A DNA stretch of 12,894 nt from Helcococcus bovis (GTDB lineage: Bacteria; Bacillota; Clostridia; Tissierellales; Peptoniphilaceae): the NCBI RefSeq assembly GCF_046035435.1, contig NZ_JBFNFH010000031.1; one strand, written 5' to 3'. Positions 1-7,832 of this stretch are shown one piece after another (position 1 is the first letter of the stretch; every line of letters starts with the position of its first letter). Under the pieces are notes generated by a model. It was not told where the DNA came from and made no database searches. It saw only the letters and a program-made list of their open reading frames with translations. Made by a program: the position numbers and the translations under genes.

Positions 1-85
1 AATATCTTATTTAGTTACTTTTTAACAGTTTTTTCAAATTGTTACAATAAATTACTATTCAAAATTAATATATAACATTTCATTT

Positions 86-820
86 CTAATAATCGCACAA
101 TGCAGATCCATTTATTTCTATAACTTTTTTAAACCAATAAAATGAATCTTTTTTATATCTATCATAAGTTCCATTTCCTTCATCATCATCTTCTCTAAAT
201 TCATCAACATGAGACATATAATAACTTATTGTAACATAGTCAACTTTTCATTCACGTAAAATTTTATTATCTTCTTCTGTAATTTCAACATTTATATTAT
301 GTTTTTTAAGGTAATTTAGAATATATGTTGGATAATAGCCTCTTACTTGAACATCCGGATAAAACATGTTTAATTGATTTGCTTTATGTTCTTGTAATTG
401 GTCTAATGGTTTTGTTGTTTTCGCATATGATTCTATCTGATTTATCATACAACCTATCATTGCATTTGGCATAATCTGATGAGCTAATTTTACTGCCTTT
501 GCACTAGCTAAAAATTGATTATGAACAGCTTGATAAGCGGCTTCTATCTTATTGTCTACCTTATCTGAAAATACACCAGCCCCTGTATATAAACTGTTAA
601 GACTCATATTAATTTGATTAAAAGTTATCCAATATTTTACCTTATTCTTGTATCTCTCAAAAATTACCTTTGCTTATTTTTCAAATAATCCAATTAAATT
701 TTTATTTAACCATCCATTATAATGTTCAGTTAAATAAATTAGCATTTCATAATGTGATATTGTGACTAATGGTTCAATTCCATATTTTTTTAATTCATCA
801 ATTAAATCTAAACTTGCTCC
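86..820 (-). pseudogene. Remnant of a GH1 6-phospho-beta-glucosidase (bglA/bglH type)
   Basis: Reading leftward from about 820, one frame gives GH1 landmarks in order: LIDELKKYGIEPLVTISHYE, then KVIFERYKNKVKYW, TFNQIN, YTGAG, DVQVRGYYP, SYYMS and the C-terminal DEGNGTYDRYKKDSFYW, ending at TAG 86-88. Known GH1 phospho-glucosidases are about 470-480 residues and hydrolyse phosphorylated beta-glucosides delivered by a PTS. This copy lacks the N-terminal third, has in-frame TAA at 674-676 (where the family usually has a tyrosine, as I recall) and TGA at 248-250, and skips about 150 residues between SYYMS and DEGNG (around 194-212). That gap should include the nucleophile ENG motif. The acid/base glutamate of TFNEIN is glutamine. 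It is therefore dead as an enzyme. The upstream end runs in frame into a licT remnant. Assignment rests on motif recall, but many blocks agree. Confidence 0.88.
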
Positions 821-1488
821 ATAGCTATAATATTCCTTTTCCTTAAATCTGTTAAGTAAAAATCTTAAATGAAATATAAATCTAGAATAATCTAAACTTT
901 TTTTATCCAATTTTTTATTACTCTTATATTCAATAATATTTATAATAGTATTTATCTCCTCTATATCATTCATTGTCTCTGTCATAGATTTTACAGATTG
1001 ATTATTTATCAAATGAAGAGCTATACTAGTAACTTCATTTTTTGAAATTTCTTTTCCTTTACACTCCACTCCCTATTAAATTCATCAATAAACCACTTAG
1101 CTAACCTATATTCATCTGGATTTGTCCTTTTAACTATACATCTCATAGGATGTTCAAATTCCATCAAATTCAAATATATACTATTTTTTATATGATCTGC
1201 TAAAGATATAATCATGCTTGAATTAAAATTTTTCCAGTTTTTTGTTCTATTGTAGATACAAGTTTTTTTACTATTATCAAATCTTAAATATCTAGAAAAT
1301 TTAAAATCTCAAGATTCATTTTCTTCATTTCTTCATTAATAAAATTAAATACTGTTTCATTCTTAGATTCATCTATCAAATCTCCCTCTTTTTTAGAAAA
1401 TCCTATTCCTTTTCCTATAGCAATTACTTGTCTTTTCATTTAACTTAGCTAAAACTATATTATTATTGAAAGACTTAACGATTTCTAT
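821..1488 (-). pseudogene. licT: Remnant of a LicT/BglG-family transcriptional antiterminator
   Basis: Three frames must be joined to read it. First comes an RNA-binding CAT-like start (IVKSFNNNIVLAKLN from 1482 down), then QVIAIGKGIGFSKKEGDLID in a second frame from about 1438, with a TAA near 1287. PRD1 follows in another frame from 1215 (MIISLADHIKN), and a further shift near 1065-1075 leads to SKNEVTSIALHL and the first half of PRD2 (SLDYSRFIFHLRF). The histidines of SLADH, IALH and FIFHL match the PRD phosphorylation sites; the last PRD2 part is missing. In the family, LicT binds an RNA antiterminator and is controlled by PTS phosphorylation. The expected start codon reads ATA (1486-1488) six bases after AGGAGG, so even initiation is lost. 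The 3' end fuses to the GH1 remnant near 815-832. Confidence 0.85.
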
Positions 1489-1494
1489 CTATTA

Positions 1495-1500
1495 CCTCCT
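1495..1500 (-). promoter_or_regulatory. Relic ribosome binding site of the licT remnant
   Basis: AGGAGG on the minus strand, six bases before the ATA codon at 1486-1488. It fixes where the antiterminator gene once began and shows that the start codon has changed from ATG. Confidence 0.7.
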
Positions 1501-1574
1501 AAAAAATAAAATTTCCCACTTATGCACCTCCGCAGGAGCGATAGCTCCGAGGACTAGTGCCGTAAGTGGGAAAT
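1501..1574 (-). terminator. Long branched hairpin terminator after the EF-G-like gene
   Basis: A perfect 12-bp inverted repeat (1511-1522 with 1563-1574) is extended by GCAC/GTGC (1524-1527 with 1557-1560). It encloses a GC-rich inner hairpin, GGAGC-GATA-GCTCC (1535-1548). On the minus strand it starts 8 bases past the EF-G stop and is followed by a U-rich tract (TTTTATTTTTT, about 1503-1513), so it fits a Rho-independent terminator. It is larger and more GC-rich than its surroundings, and also lies directly before the licT remnant, so it may once have served in that leader. I found no clear LicT target (RAT) consensus in it. Confidence 0.85.
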
Positions 1575-1582
1575 CTTTATTT

Positions 1583-3655
1583 TTATTTATTTGCTTCTTC
1601 TATAATTTTATTTGATTGTTCTTTTGGTACTTGTTCATATCTTACAAATTCCATTTCAAATGATCCTCTACCTTGAGTCATTGAACGTAAATCTATTGCA
1701 TATTCAAATAATTCTGCATAAGGAGCTTCTGCTATGATTACTTGTGTACCATCTTCTTGTGGTTCCATTCCAAGTATTCTACCTCTCTTCTTATTAATAT
1801 CACCCATTACATCTCCTAAATATTCTTCAGGAATTGTTGTTTCCAATTTCATAATAGGTTCTAATAATACCGGATTTGCCTTCTTCATACCTTCTTTGAA
1901 TGCAATTGATGCCGCTAATTTAAATGACATTTCATTTGAATCAACTGGATGATAAGAACCATCATATAATGTAGCTTTTATACCTACCACTGGATATCCA
2001 GCTAAAATACCTTTTTCTAATGATTCCTCTAATCCCTTTTCAACAGCTGGGAAATAATTTTTAGGAACAGCACCACCAAATACCTCTTCAGTAAATTCAA
2101 ATCCTTCTTCTATTGGTTCAAACTTGATAAATACATCTCCATATTGGCCTGCCCCACCAGATTGTTTCTTGTGTTTACCTTGAACATCACTTTTTCCTGT
2201 AATAGTTTCTCTATATGGAATTCTCAAAGGAATTCTTTCTGTTTCTACACCATATTTATTTTTTAATTTATCTAATACAATTTGTAATTGAACATTACCA
2301 ACCCCTGAAATGGTTAATTGTTTTGTTTCATTGTTTCTTTCAAATACAAAACTAGTATCTTCTTCTTGTAATTTTAACAATGCATGACCAATCTTATCTT
2401 CATCCTTCTTTGTCTTTGGAACAATCGCATATGTCAATGAAGCTTGTGGTTGCTTTAATGTTTTGAAAACTATTGAATTATTTTTGTCAGATAAGGTATC
2501 ACCTGTTTCTGTTTCTTCTAATTTTGTAAATGCACCTATATCCCCTGCAACTACTTGATCAACTTCAATTTGTTTTTTTCCTTCAAGTCTAAATAATCCT
2601 GCAGATTTTTCATCTAATTTTCTTGTTGAATTATAAATGGAATCATCTTTTGTGATTTTACCAGATAAAACCTTAAATAGCGAAATTCTGCCTACAAATG
2701 GATCCATATATGTCTTAAATACATAAGCTGAAAATGGTTGATTTTCGTCAACAAGTCTATTTTCCCCTTCAAGAGCTCTAAATCCAATATGAGCTTTTTT
2801 ATTATTTGGTGCAGGCATATAGTATGAAATAATATTTAATAACTCATCAATTCCATATCCTTCTGTTGCAGAACCAACAATTAATGGGACTACACTACCA
2901 GCAATCATCGCATTAGTAATTCCTTTTGCAAATTCTTCTGTAGTAAAATTAATTCCTTCAAAAAATTTTTCCATTAAGTTGTCATCTGTAAGAGCAACTA
3001 TTTCAGCTAATTGATTATATACTTCTTCAACTTCTAACATACGAATTTCCGGAATCATTGCTTTTTCTCTATCAAATCCATTGTATGTATAAGCTTCTTT
3101 TTTCATTACATCAATAAGTCCCTTAAAGTCCTTACCAGCTCCTGGATGTGCTCCATCACCTAATGTAAGAACTAAAGGTGTAACTTTCTTTCCAAATTGC
3201 GTATGTAAATTAGCAACTAATTCATTAAAATTTACATCTTCTTTGTCAATTTTATTTACAAAAATAATTCTTGGTAATCCTATCTTTTCACAATATTTCC
3301 AATATTTTTCAGTACCTACTTCAATTCCAGCTTGAGCATCTAATACAAAAAGCGCTGCTTCACTAGCTTTTAGCGCAGATTTAACTTGTCCTTCAAAATC
3401 AAAATATCCTGGAGCGTCGATTAGATTAATTTTTGTATCATTCCATTCTAAGCTTGAAACTGATAAACTTATTGAAGCTTTTCTTTCAATCTCTTCTTTA
3501 TCAAAATCTGAAACTGTATTCCCAGAATTGATATTACCTAATTTTCCTATCGTACCAGCTTTAAAAAGCATTGCTTCTGTTAATGATGTTTTTCCACTTC
3601 CACTGTGTCCAACTAAGGCTAAATTTCTAATTCTACCTGTATTATAGTTCTTCAT
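1583..3655 (-). CDS. fusA: EF-G-like translation GTPase (EF-G paralogue)
   Basis: The 690-residue product has the full EF-G layout. The GTPase domain carries P-loop GHSGSGKTS (16-24), DAPG (80-83) and NKID (134-137), followed by domain II, domain III, domain IV (GAGQYGDV and GGAVPKNYFPAVEKG) and a domain V-like C-terminus (LGDVMGDINKKRGRILGM). EF-G proteins drive ribosomal translocation or ribosome recycling. The G1 region GHSGSGKTSLTE differs from the canonical AHIDAGKTTTTE. The switch I region reads ERKASI where EF-G has ERGITI. The gene also stands alone rather than in an rpsL-rpsG-tuf operon, so I take it for the EF-G-like paralogue, whose exact role is unsettled. Start ATG 3653-3655 follows GGAGG by four bases. 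It has its own promoter and terminator. No sign of damage. Confidence 0.93.
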   Translation of the reverse strand: MKNYNTGRIRNLALVGHSGSGKTSLTEAMLFKAGTIGKLGNINSGNTVSDFDKEEIERKASISLSVSSLEWNDTKINLIDAPGYFDFEGQVKSALKASEAALFVLDAQAGIEVGTEKYWKYCEKIGLPRIIFVNKIDKEDVNFNELVANLHTQFGKKVTPLVLTLGDGAHPGAGKDFKGLIDVMKKEAYTYNGFDREKAMIPEIRMLEVEEVYNQLAEIVALTDDNLMEKFFEGINFTTEEFAKGITNAMIAGSVVPLIVGSATEGYGIDELLNIISYYMPAPNNKKAHIGFRALEGENRLVDENQPFSAYVFKTYMDPFVGRISLFKVLSGKITKDDSIYNSTRKLDEKSAGLFRLEGKKQIEVDQVVAGDIGAFTKLEETETGDTLSDKNNSIVFKTLKQPQASLTYAIVPKTKKDEDKIGHALLKLQEEDTSFVFERNNETKQLTISGVGNVQLQIVLDKLKNKYGVETERIPLRIPYRETITGKSDVQGKHKKQSGGAGQYGDVFIKFEPIEEGFEFTEEVFGGAVPKNYFPAVEKGLEESLEKGILAGYPVVGIKATLYDGSYHPVDSNEMSFKLAASIAFKEGMKKANPVLLEPIMKLETTIPEEYLGDVMGDINKKRGRILGMEPQEDGTQVIIAEAPYAELFEYAIDLRSMTQGRGSFEMEFVRYEQVPKEQSNKIIEEANK

Positions 3656-3688
3656 AATACCTCCATTTAATTATTTATTATGTAATAT

Positions 3689-3717
3689 ATTATATACCAA
3701 ATGAAAACGTGTATCAA
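3689..3717 (-). promoter_or_regulatory. Sigma-A type promoter of the EF-G-like gene
   Basis: On the minus strand TTGATA (3712-3717), a 17-base spacer and TATAAT (3689-3694) give a near-consensus housekeeping promoter about 34 bases before the start codon. The TetR-type operators of the divergent gene begin 25 bases upstream and do not overlap it, so repression of this promoter is not expected. Confidence 0.8.
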
Positions 3718-3733
3718 CCCTATTTAAATATAT

Positions 3734-3762
3734 TTAATAAATGACACTGTGTTATTTATAAT
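3734..3762 (+). promoter_or_regulatory. Promoter of the tetR/membrane-protein unit
   Basis: TTAATA (3734-3739), a 17-base spacer and a perfect TATAAT (3757-3762) lie upstream of the regulator start at 3800. One operator lies in the spacer and the other just after the expected start of transcription, an arrangement suited to repression. Confidence 0.65.
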
Positions 3763-3786
3763 TTAATTAAAAATGAAACAGTGTCA
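3742..3786 (+). promoter_or_regulatory. Paired TetR-type operators
   Basis: Two 13-bp near-palindromes, TGACACTGTGTTA (3742-3754) and TGAAACAGTGTCA (3774-3786), each differ by one base from TGACACnGTGTCA. They are inverted copies of each other (11-bp arms 3740-3750 and 3778-3788). Their centres are 32 bp apart, about three helical turns, and they bracket the -10 box. Autoregulation by the adjacent TetR-family gene is the natural inference. Confidence 0.72.
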
Positions 3787-3799
3787 TTAAGGAGATTTT

Positions 3800-4398
3800 A
3801 TGCCAACAAAAACATTTTGTAATCTTTCTAATCAAAAAAGGGAATTCATTTTAGAAAAATTAAAATCAAAATTTACGGAAAATAATATTTTTGATGCTAA
3901 TATCAAAGATATTTCAAAAAATTAAACATTTCAAGAAGTAGCTTTCATCAATATTTTGATAGCTTAGAAGAATGTTATTTTTTCATTCTTCAAAAAGAAA
4001 CAATCGATTTGCATTTACTATTTATTTCAACATTTAAAGAAACAAAATATGATTTGATGAAGTATCTAAACCTTTTTGGAGAAAAATCTGCAAATATTTT
4101 ATTTGACAAAAATTTATACTATATATATAAAAATAGATTTTTGTTTTGGAATAAAGAACTAGATACTAAATGGAAAAAATATATTAACAAAAACTCTGAT
4201 AATGAAGTGTCTCTCTTAGATCATTTTGACAAAGAGAATTTAATTTCAAAGGAAAAATTACTTTTTATAAATTCTGTTTTACACGGATTAATACATAGAA
4301 ACTTTTTAGAGAATTGGAATAATGAAACATTTTTAAAACAATATAATCTACATATAAAGTGGATTGAGAAAGGAATTTACTATGATGAAAATTATTGA
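3800..4398 (+). pseudogene. TetR-family regulator, frameshifted
   Basis: ATG 3800 follows AAGGAG (3789-3794) by five bases. The first frame reads MPTKTFCNLSNQKREFILEK and IFDANIKDISKN, then stops at TAA. Shifting by one base at the A6 run 3916-3921 restores KKLNISRSSFHQYFDSLEECYFFIL, the recognition part of a TetR helix-turn-helix, and then an open ligand-binding-type C-terminal region to TGA 4396-4398. Repaired length is about 199 residues, normal for TetR repressors. One A is missing compared with an intact frame. The gene sits behind a double operator and its end overlaps the following membrane-protein gene by 17 bases, so the pair should be cotranscribed and self-controlled. It could be a real inactivation, a slippage-tolerant gene or a sequencing error. 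Confidence 0.83.
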
Positions 4399-5043
4399 AC
4401 CTCTATTTGACATATCTTATCTTTCTATAATTTTATTTTTAGGAATAAGATTACTATTTGAAAACAAAAAAGGAGCAAAATTATTTGGAATAATGGCTAT
4501 TTTATTAGGTGCTGGGGATGCATTTCACTTAATACCTAGGATAATTTCTCATTTAAGCTCTGGAGGATTTGAAGCACATCCTGCTGATCTTTCTTGGGGC
4601 AATTTGTAACAAGTATTACTATGACAATATTTTATATGCTATTTTATCATTATTACGAAATTAAAAGTGGAAAACATGATAAAACTAAAAAACTAATAAT
4701 TTATATACTTTCGTTTTTAAGAATATTACTAGTTTTACTTCCACAAAATAATTGGGGAACTCCTGAAGGAAACTTTACATTTAATATACTTAAAAATATT
4801 CCATTTTCAATTATGGGCATTTTATTAATATATTGGACATATAATGAAAGAAATAAAAACGGATTAAAACATATGAGTATATTAATTTTCTTTAGCTTTT
4901 TATTCTATGCTCCAGTTGTCATATTGTCAAAGACAATTCCAGCAATTAGGGCATTGATGATGCCTAAAACTGTTGCCTATCTTTTAATAGTGATTTTAGG
5001 TGTAAATTTAGTTATTATATTAAATAAAATATATAATAAATAG
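4382..5043 (+). pseudogene. Polytopic membrane protein of unknown function, frameshifted
   Basis: Start ATG 4382 follows AAAGGA and overlaps the end of the tetR gene, so translation is probably coupled. Frame one gives MMKIIEPLFDISYLSIILFL, then AKLFGIMAILLGAGDAFHLI, and stops at TAA after SWGNL. Moving one base at the G4 run 4596-4599 restores SWGQFVTSITMTIFYMLFYH and continues to TAG at 5041-5043. The repaired protein is about 220 residues with about seven hydrophobic segments and short charged loops. I recall similar conserved hypothetical proteins in Firmicutes beside TetR regulators, but no function can be named. One missing G in the run explains the break. Confidence 0.75.
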
Positions 5044-5057
5044 TAGTCTAATGTCGA

Positions 5058-5274
5058 AAATAGGGAAGAAAATGAAAAAAATCATTTTTCTGCCATATTT
5101 TTTATAGTAACAAATACGGATGAAAATTAGAAACTTTGTTTTTCTTCCCCATATTTTTGATCTATAAATACGGATGAAAATTAAAAAAACTTATTATTCT
5201 ACCCCATATTTTCAATATATAAATAGGGATGAAAATATGAAATTATCAAATTCATCCCTATTTTCCTACAATTC
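5058..5274. repeat. Four tandem palindromic repeats of about 54 bp
   Basis: Copies start at 5058, 5112, 5166 and 5221 (periods 54, 54 and 55). Each begins with AAATA(G/C)GGA(T/A)GAAAA and ends with a version of CCCCATATTTT that is roughly its reverse complement, so each copy can fold. The about 15 central bases vary. The last copy forms a perfect 13-bp stem. It fills the gap between two convergent genes and contains no open frame of note. Confidence 0.85.
5221..5263 (+). terminator. Possible terminator of the tetR/membrane-protein unit
   Basis: AAATAGGGATGAA (5221-5233) pairs perfectly with TTCATCCCTATTT (5251-5263) across a 17-base loop. It is the last copy of the repeat array. The stem is strong, but only a short T tract (TTTT) ends it, so terminator function is uncertain. 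Confidence 0.4.
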
Positions 5275-5317
5275 AAACTATAAACTACCCCGACCAATAA
5301 CATAAACACAAAAATAA

Positions 5318-5369
5318 TCAATAAAAAATAAAGAGATGCTGCATATCATAAAATCCGATATGCAACATC
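5318..5369 (-). terminator. Rho-independent terminator of the P-type ATPase gene
   Basis: On the minus strand a 13-bp stem with one G-U pair (5357-5369 with 5335-5347) and a 9-base loop is followed by a T-rich tract (TTTATTTTTTATT). It starts three bases after the ATPase stop codon. Confidence 0.9.
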
Positions 5370-5372
5370 CCG

Positions 5373-7745
5373 TTATTTCACTATTTTCTTAAACAAAATT
5401 TTTATAAAAAATATTAAAGGAACAATTAACAATAGTAAAAATATTCCATAAGTAAATTCATACATTCCCAATACTTTCAAGAAGAAAAATTTAGGGAAGA
5501 ATATAAATGCCCCTATTAATCCAATTGCACAAGCTATAAATATTACTAAACTAAATAAGTCTATAGGTTTCATAGCTCTTGCTAAAACTATTAATCCTAA
5601 TCCTGATAATATCATTACTGAAATAGTATTTTGTTCTCCAGAATCTAATCCAACTATAGGTCCTAAATAATAATGTAATAATATTATTATTGTCGCTGTT
5701 AATCCTGCAGGAATAGCTTCTTCCATTACTTTTTTTAAGAAATTTCCTGTAACTCTTTCTTTATTAGCTCTAAGAGCTAAGAAAAATGCAGGTGTCCCTA
5801 TTGTAAATGTACTTAAAAGTGTAAATTGTATTGGAAAGAGAGGAAATCTATCCTTTAAGAATATAAACAACACTGCTAAAAGTGCAGAATATACTGTTTT
5901 TGTTAAGAATAATCTTGCAACTCTTTCCACATTGTTTATAATTCTTCTACCTTCATAAACTGCATCAATCATTGCAGCTAAATTATTCTCTACTAAAACA
6001 ATATCTGAACTTACCTTTGCCGCTTCACTACCTTGAGCCATAGCAACACTACAATCCGCTTTCTTTAGTGCAGGCACATCATTTACTCCATCACCAGTCA
6101 TGGCAACCACATGCCCATTTTTCTGCAACGCTTCCAAAATAGCCTGCTTCTTAAATGGTGTAACTCTACCAAATAATTGATTTTCCTCAACAATTTTTGA
6201 TAAATCCGCATTATCATCAATCTTACTCATATCAACTTGATTAATCAAATTATCAATACCCGCTCTTTTCGAAATAGCATTAACTGTTTTTGGACTATCT
6301 CCTGAAATTATCTTAATATCTACACCTTGTTTGTGGAAATATTCCAATGTCTTTTGAGCATTTTCTCTAAGCTCATCTTCAATTTCAAAAAATGCAATAG
6401 CTTCAACATCTTCTGATAATTTCATGTCTCCACCTGGTACACTATCAGTATGTGCTACAACTAAAACCCTAAGTCCTTTATTTGTCAATTCATCAATTTG
6501 TGAAGCATACAGTTTTTGTTCATCTTTATTTAGAACAAATTCTGGTGCTCCAAATATCCAAGTTCCTTCTGTTTTAGAATTTACTCCTGACCACTTTTTA
6601 TCAGATGAAAAGGCATATACCTTTTCAAATTCAATTTTTTCAGAAACCTCATCCAAAGGTAAATAGTTTTTAATTGCTGTAGCAGTAGCATTGTTATCAT
6701 CTAATTTAAAGAATGCTTGTGAAATAATGTCTTTTAGCCTTCTATCATCTTTTGATGAATCAAATTTCCCATCATTTATTAAATGTAAATTTGAAACTTT
6801 CATATTACCACTTGTAATTGTCCCCGTTTTATCAAGGCACAATGTGTCTATTCTAGCTAAAGTCTCAATCGAACTCATATCATTCAACAATATTTTTGAC
6901 TTTGATAATCTAATCACACCAACTGCAAATGCAATAGAAGTAAGTAAAACCAATCCTTCAGGAATCATTCCTACTAAAGCTGCAACTGTTGAAACTACTA
7001 TAGGTTTGAAATCATTCATTCCCAGTCTTATCAACTTACTTGATATTAGAGCTAATCCCACTATCAAAATTACCCAAATTAAAATTTTTACTATAAAATT
7101 CAATGATTTCATAATTTGTGAACGAGATTTTTTTACTTGCTTTGCTTCATTTAAAATCTTTGAAGCAAATGTATCTTTCCCTACTTTTGTAACTTCGATT
7201 AAAGCTTTTCCTGATAAAACAAAACTTCCTGCTAATAATTCATCATTTTCTAATTTATTAATCGCATTCGATTCACCTGTTAAAAGAGATTCATCCATTT
7301 GCAAATACTCAGTTTCTATAACTTTTGAGTCAACATTTAGCTGTTCTCCAGCATTAATTATTAAATAATCTCCCAAAACTATATCATCTGGTGAAATATT
7401 TTGTTTCTTCCCATCTCTAATAACTACTACATCATCTTGGGTTATTAACGTCAGCCTTTCAACAGCATTTCTCGCCCTTATCTCTTGATAAAGACCTATA
7501 AATGTATTAATTACTATAAGATTAAAAAATAGTCCGTTTTTTATATACTGCCAGTCTCCAACAGAAACCCCAATAATAACCAAAAGTAGTATAAAATTTA
7601 ATATATTAAATAATGTAAAAACATGGCTGAATACTATTTCTTTAGTAGATTTACTCTTAACTTTTCCATTATCATTTCCAAGTCCTTCAGCTCTTCTCTT
7701 TTCCACTTCTGTAGTAGTCAATCCATTATGTGTTTTCTCTTTCAT
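5373..7745 (-). CDS. P-type cation-translocating ATPase, PEGL type (CtpE-like, possibly Ca2+)
   Basis: A complete 790-residue ion pump. It has an N-terminal cation-ATPase region, TM1-2 (about 42-90), actuator motif TGES (156-159), and TM4 motif PEGL (262-265). The phosphorylation site is DKTGT with Asp305, a nucleotide-binding domain follows, then SGDSP (481-485), GDGVND (551-556), and about six C-terminal membrane helices. There is no N-terminal metal-binding CXXC domain and no CPC motif, so it is not a copper or zinc pump. PEGLVLLTSIAFAVGV resembles CtpE-type ATPases, linked to calcium in mycobacteria. The substrate here is inferred. Two ATGs lie together at 7743-7748. I choose 7745 because GGAGG lies four bases before it, as for the EF-G gene, and only one base before the other. 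It ends at a strong terminator. Confidence 0.92.
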   Translation of the reverse strand: MKEKTHNGLTTTEVEKRRAEGLGNDNGKVKSKSTKEIVFSHVFTLFNILNFILLLVIIGVSVGDWQYIKNGLFFNLIVINTFIGLYQEIRARNAVERLTLITQDDVVVIRDGKKQNISPDDIVLGDYLIINAGEQLNVDSKVIETEYLQMDESLLTGESNAINKLENDELLAGSFVLSGKALIEVTKVGKDTFASKILNEAKQVKKSRSQIMKSLNFIVKILIWVILIVGLALISSKLIRLGMNDFKPIVVSTVAALVGMIPEGLVLLTSIAFAVGVIRLSKSKILLNDMSSIETLARIDTLCLDKTGTITSGNMKVSNLHLINDGKFDSSKDDRRLKDIISQAFFKLDDNNATATAIKNYLPLDEVSEKIEFEKVYAFSSDKKWSGVNSKTEGTWIFGAPEFVLNKDEQKLYASQIDELTNKGLRVLVVAHTDSVPGGDMKLSEDVEAIAFFEIEDELRENAQKTLEYFHKQGVDIKIISGDSPKTVNAISKRAGIDNLINQVDMSKIDDNADLSKIVEENQLFGRVTPFKKQAILEALQKNGHVVAMTGDGVNDVPALKKADCSVAMAQGSEAAKVSSDIVLVENNLAAMIDAVYEGRRIINNVERVARLFLTKTVYSALLAVLFIFLKDRFPLFPIQFTLLSTFTIGTPAFFLALRANKERVTGNFLKKVMEEAIPAGLTATIIILLHYYLGPIVGLDSGEQNTISVMILSGLGLIVLARAMKPIDLFSLVIFIACAIGLIGAFIFFPKFFFLKVLGMYEFTYGIFLLLLIVPLIFFIKILFKKIVK

Positions 7746-7774
7746 CATACCTCCAGAAATTTAATTCATATCAA

Positions 7775-7780
7775 ATTATA
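7775..7780 (-). promoter_or_regulatory. Possible -10 box for the P-type ATPase gene
   Basis: A perfect TATAAT on the minus strand about 30 bases before the ATPase start, in the 87-base gap after the permease gene. No good -35 box is seen at 16-18 bases, so it is tentative. A near-palindrome, TTACAATTGTGTAA (about 7804-7817), lies just upstream. Confidence 0.35.
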
Positions 7781-7832
7781 TACAATTTTTGTAATTTTTT
7801 CGCTTACAATTGTGTAATATTCTAATTGAATT

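Noticed and set aside
1..85. A terminator or gene downstream of the glucosidase remnant
   Set aside because: A weak AACAGTTT/AAATTGTT pairing exists, but it has a mismatch and no T-run on the minus strand, and there is no open frame.
1501..1574. A LicT-responsive antiterminator (RAT) in the licT leader
   Set aside because: I see no GGATTGTTACT...GCAGGCAAAACC-like sequence; the hairpin fits termination after the EF-G gene.
5058..5274. A CRISPR-like array
   Set aside because: The conserved blocks are imperfect and the variable part is only about 15 bases. There are four copies and no cas gene, so tandem palindromes explain it better.
6691..7368. A 225-codon open frame on the plus strand
   Set aside because: It is antisense to the P-type ATPase gene, has no family resemblance or ribosome binding site, and mirrors the codon bias of the true gene. 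The same holds for 6424-6666, 7623-7817 and 1734-1952.
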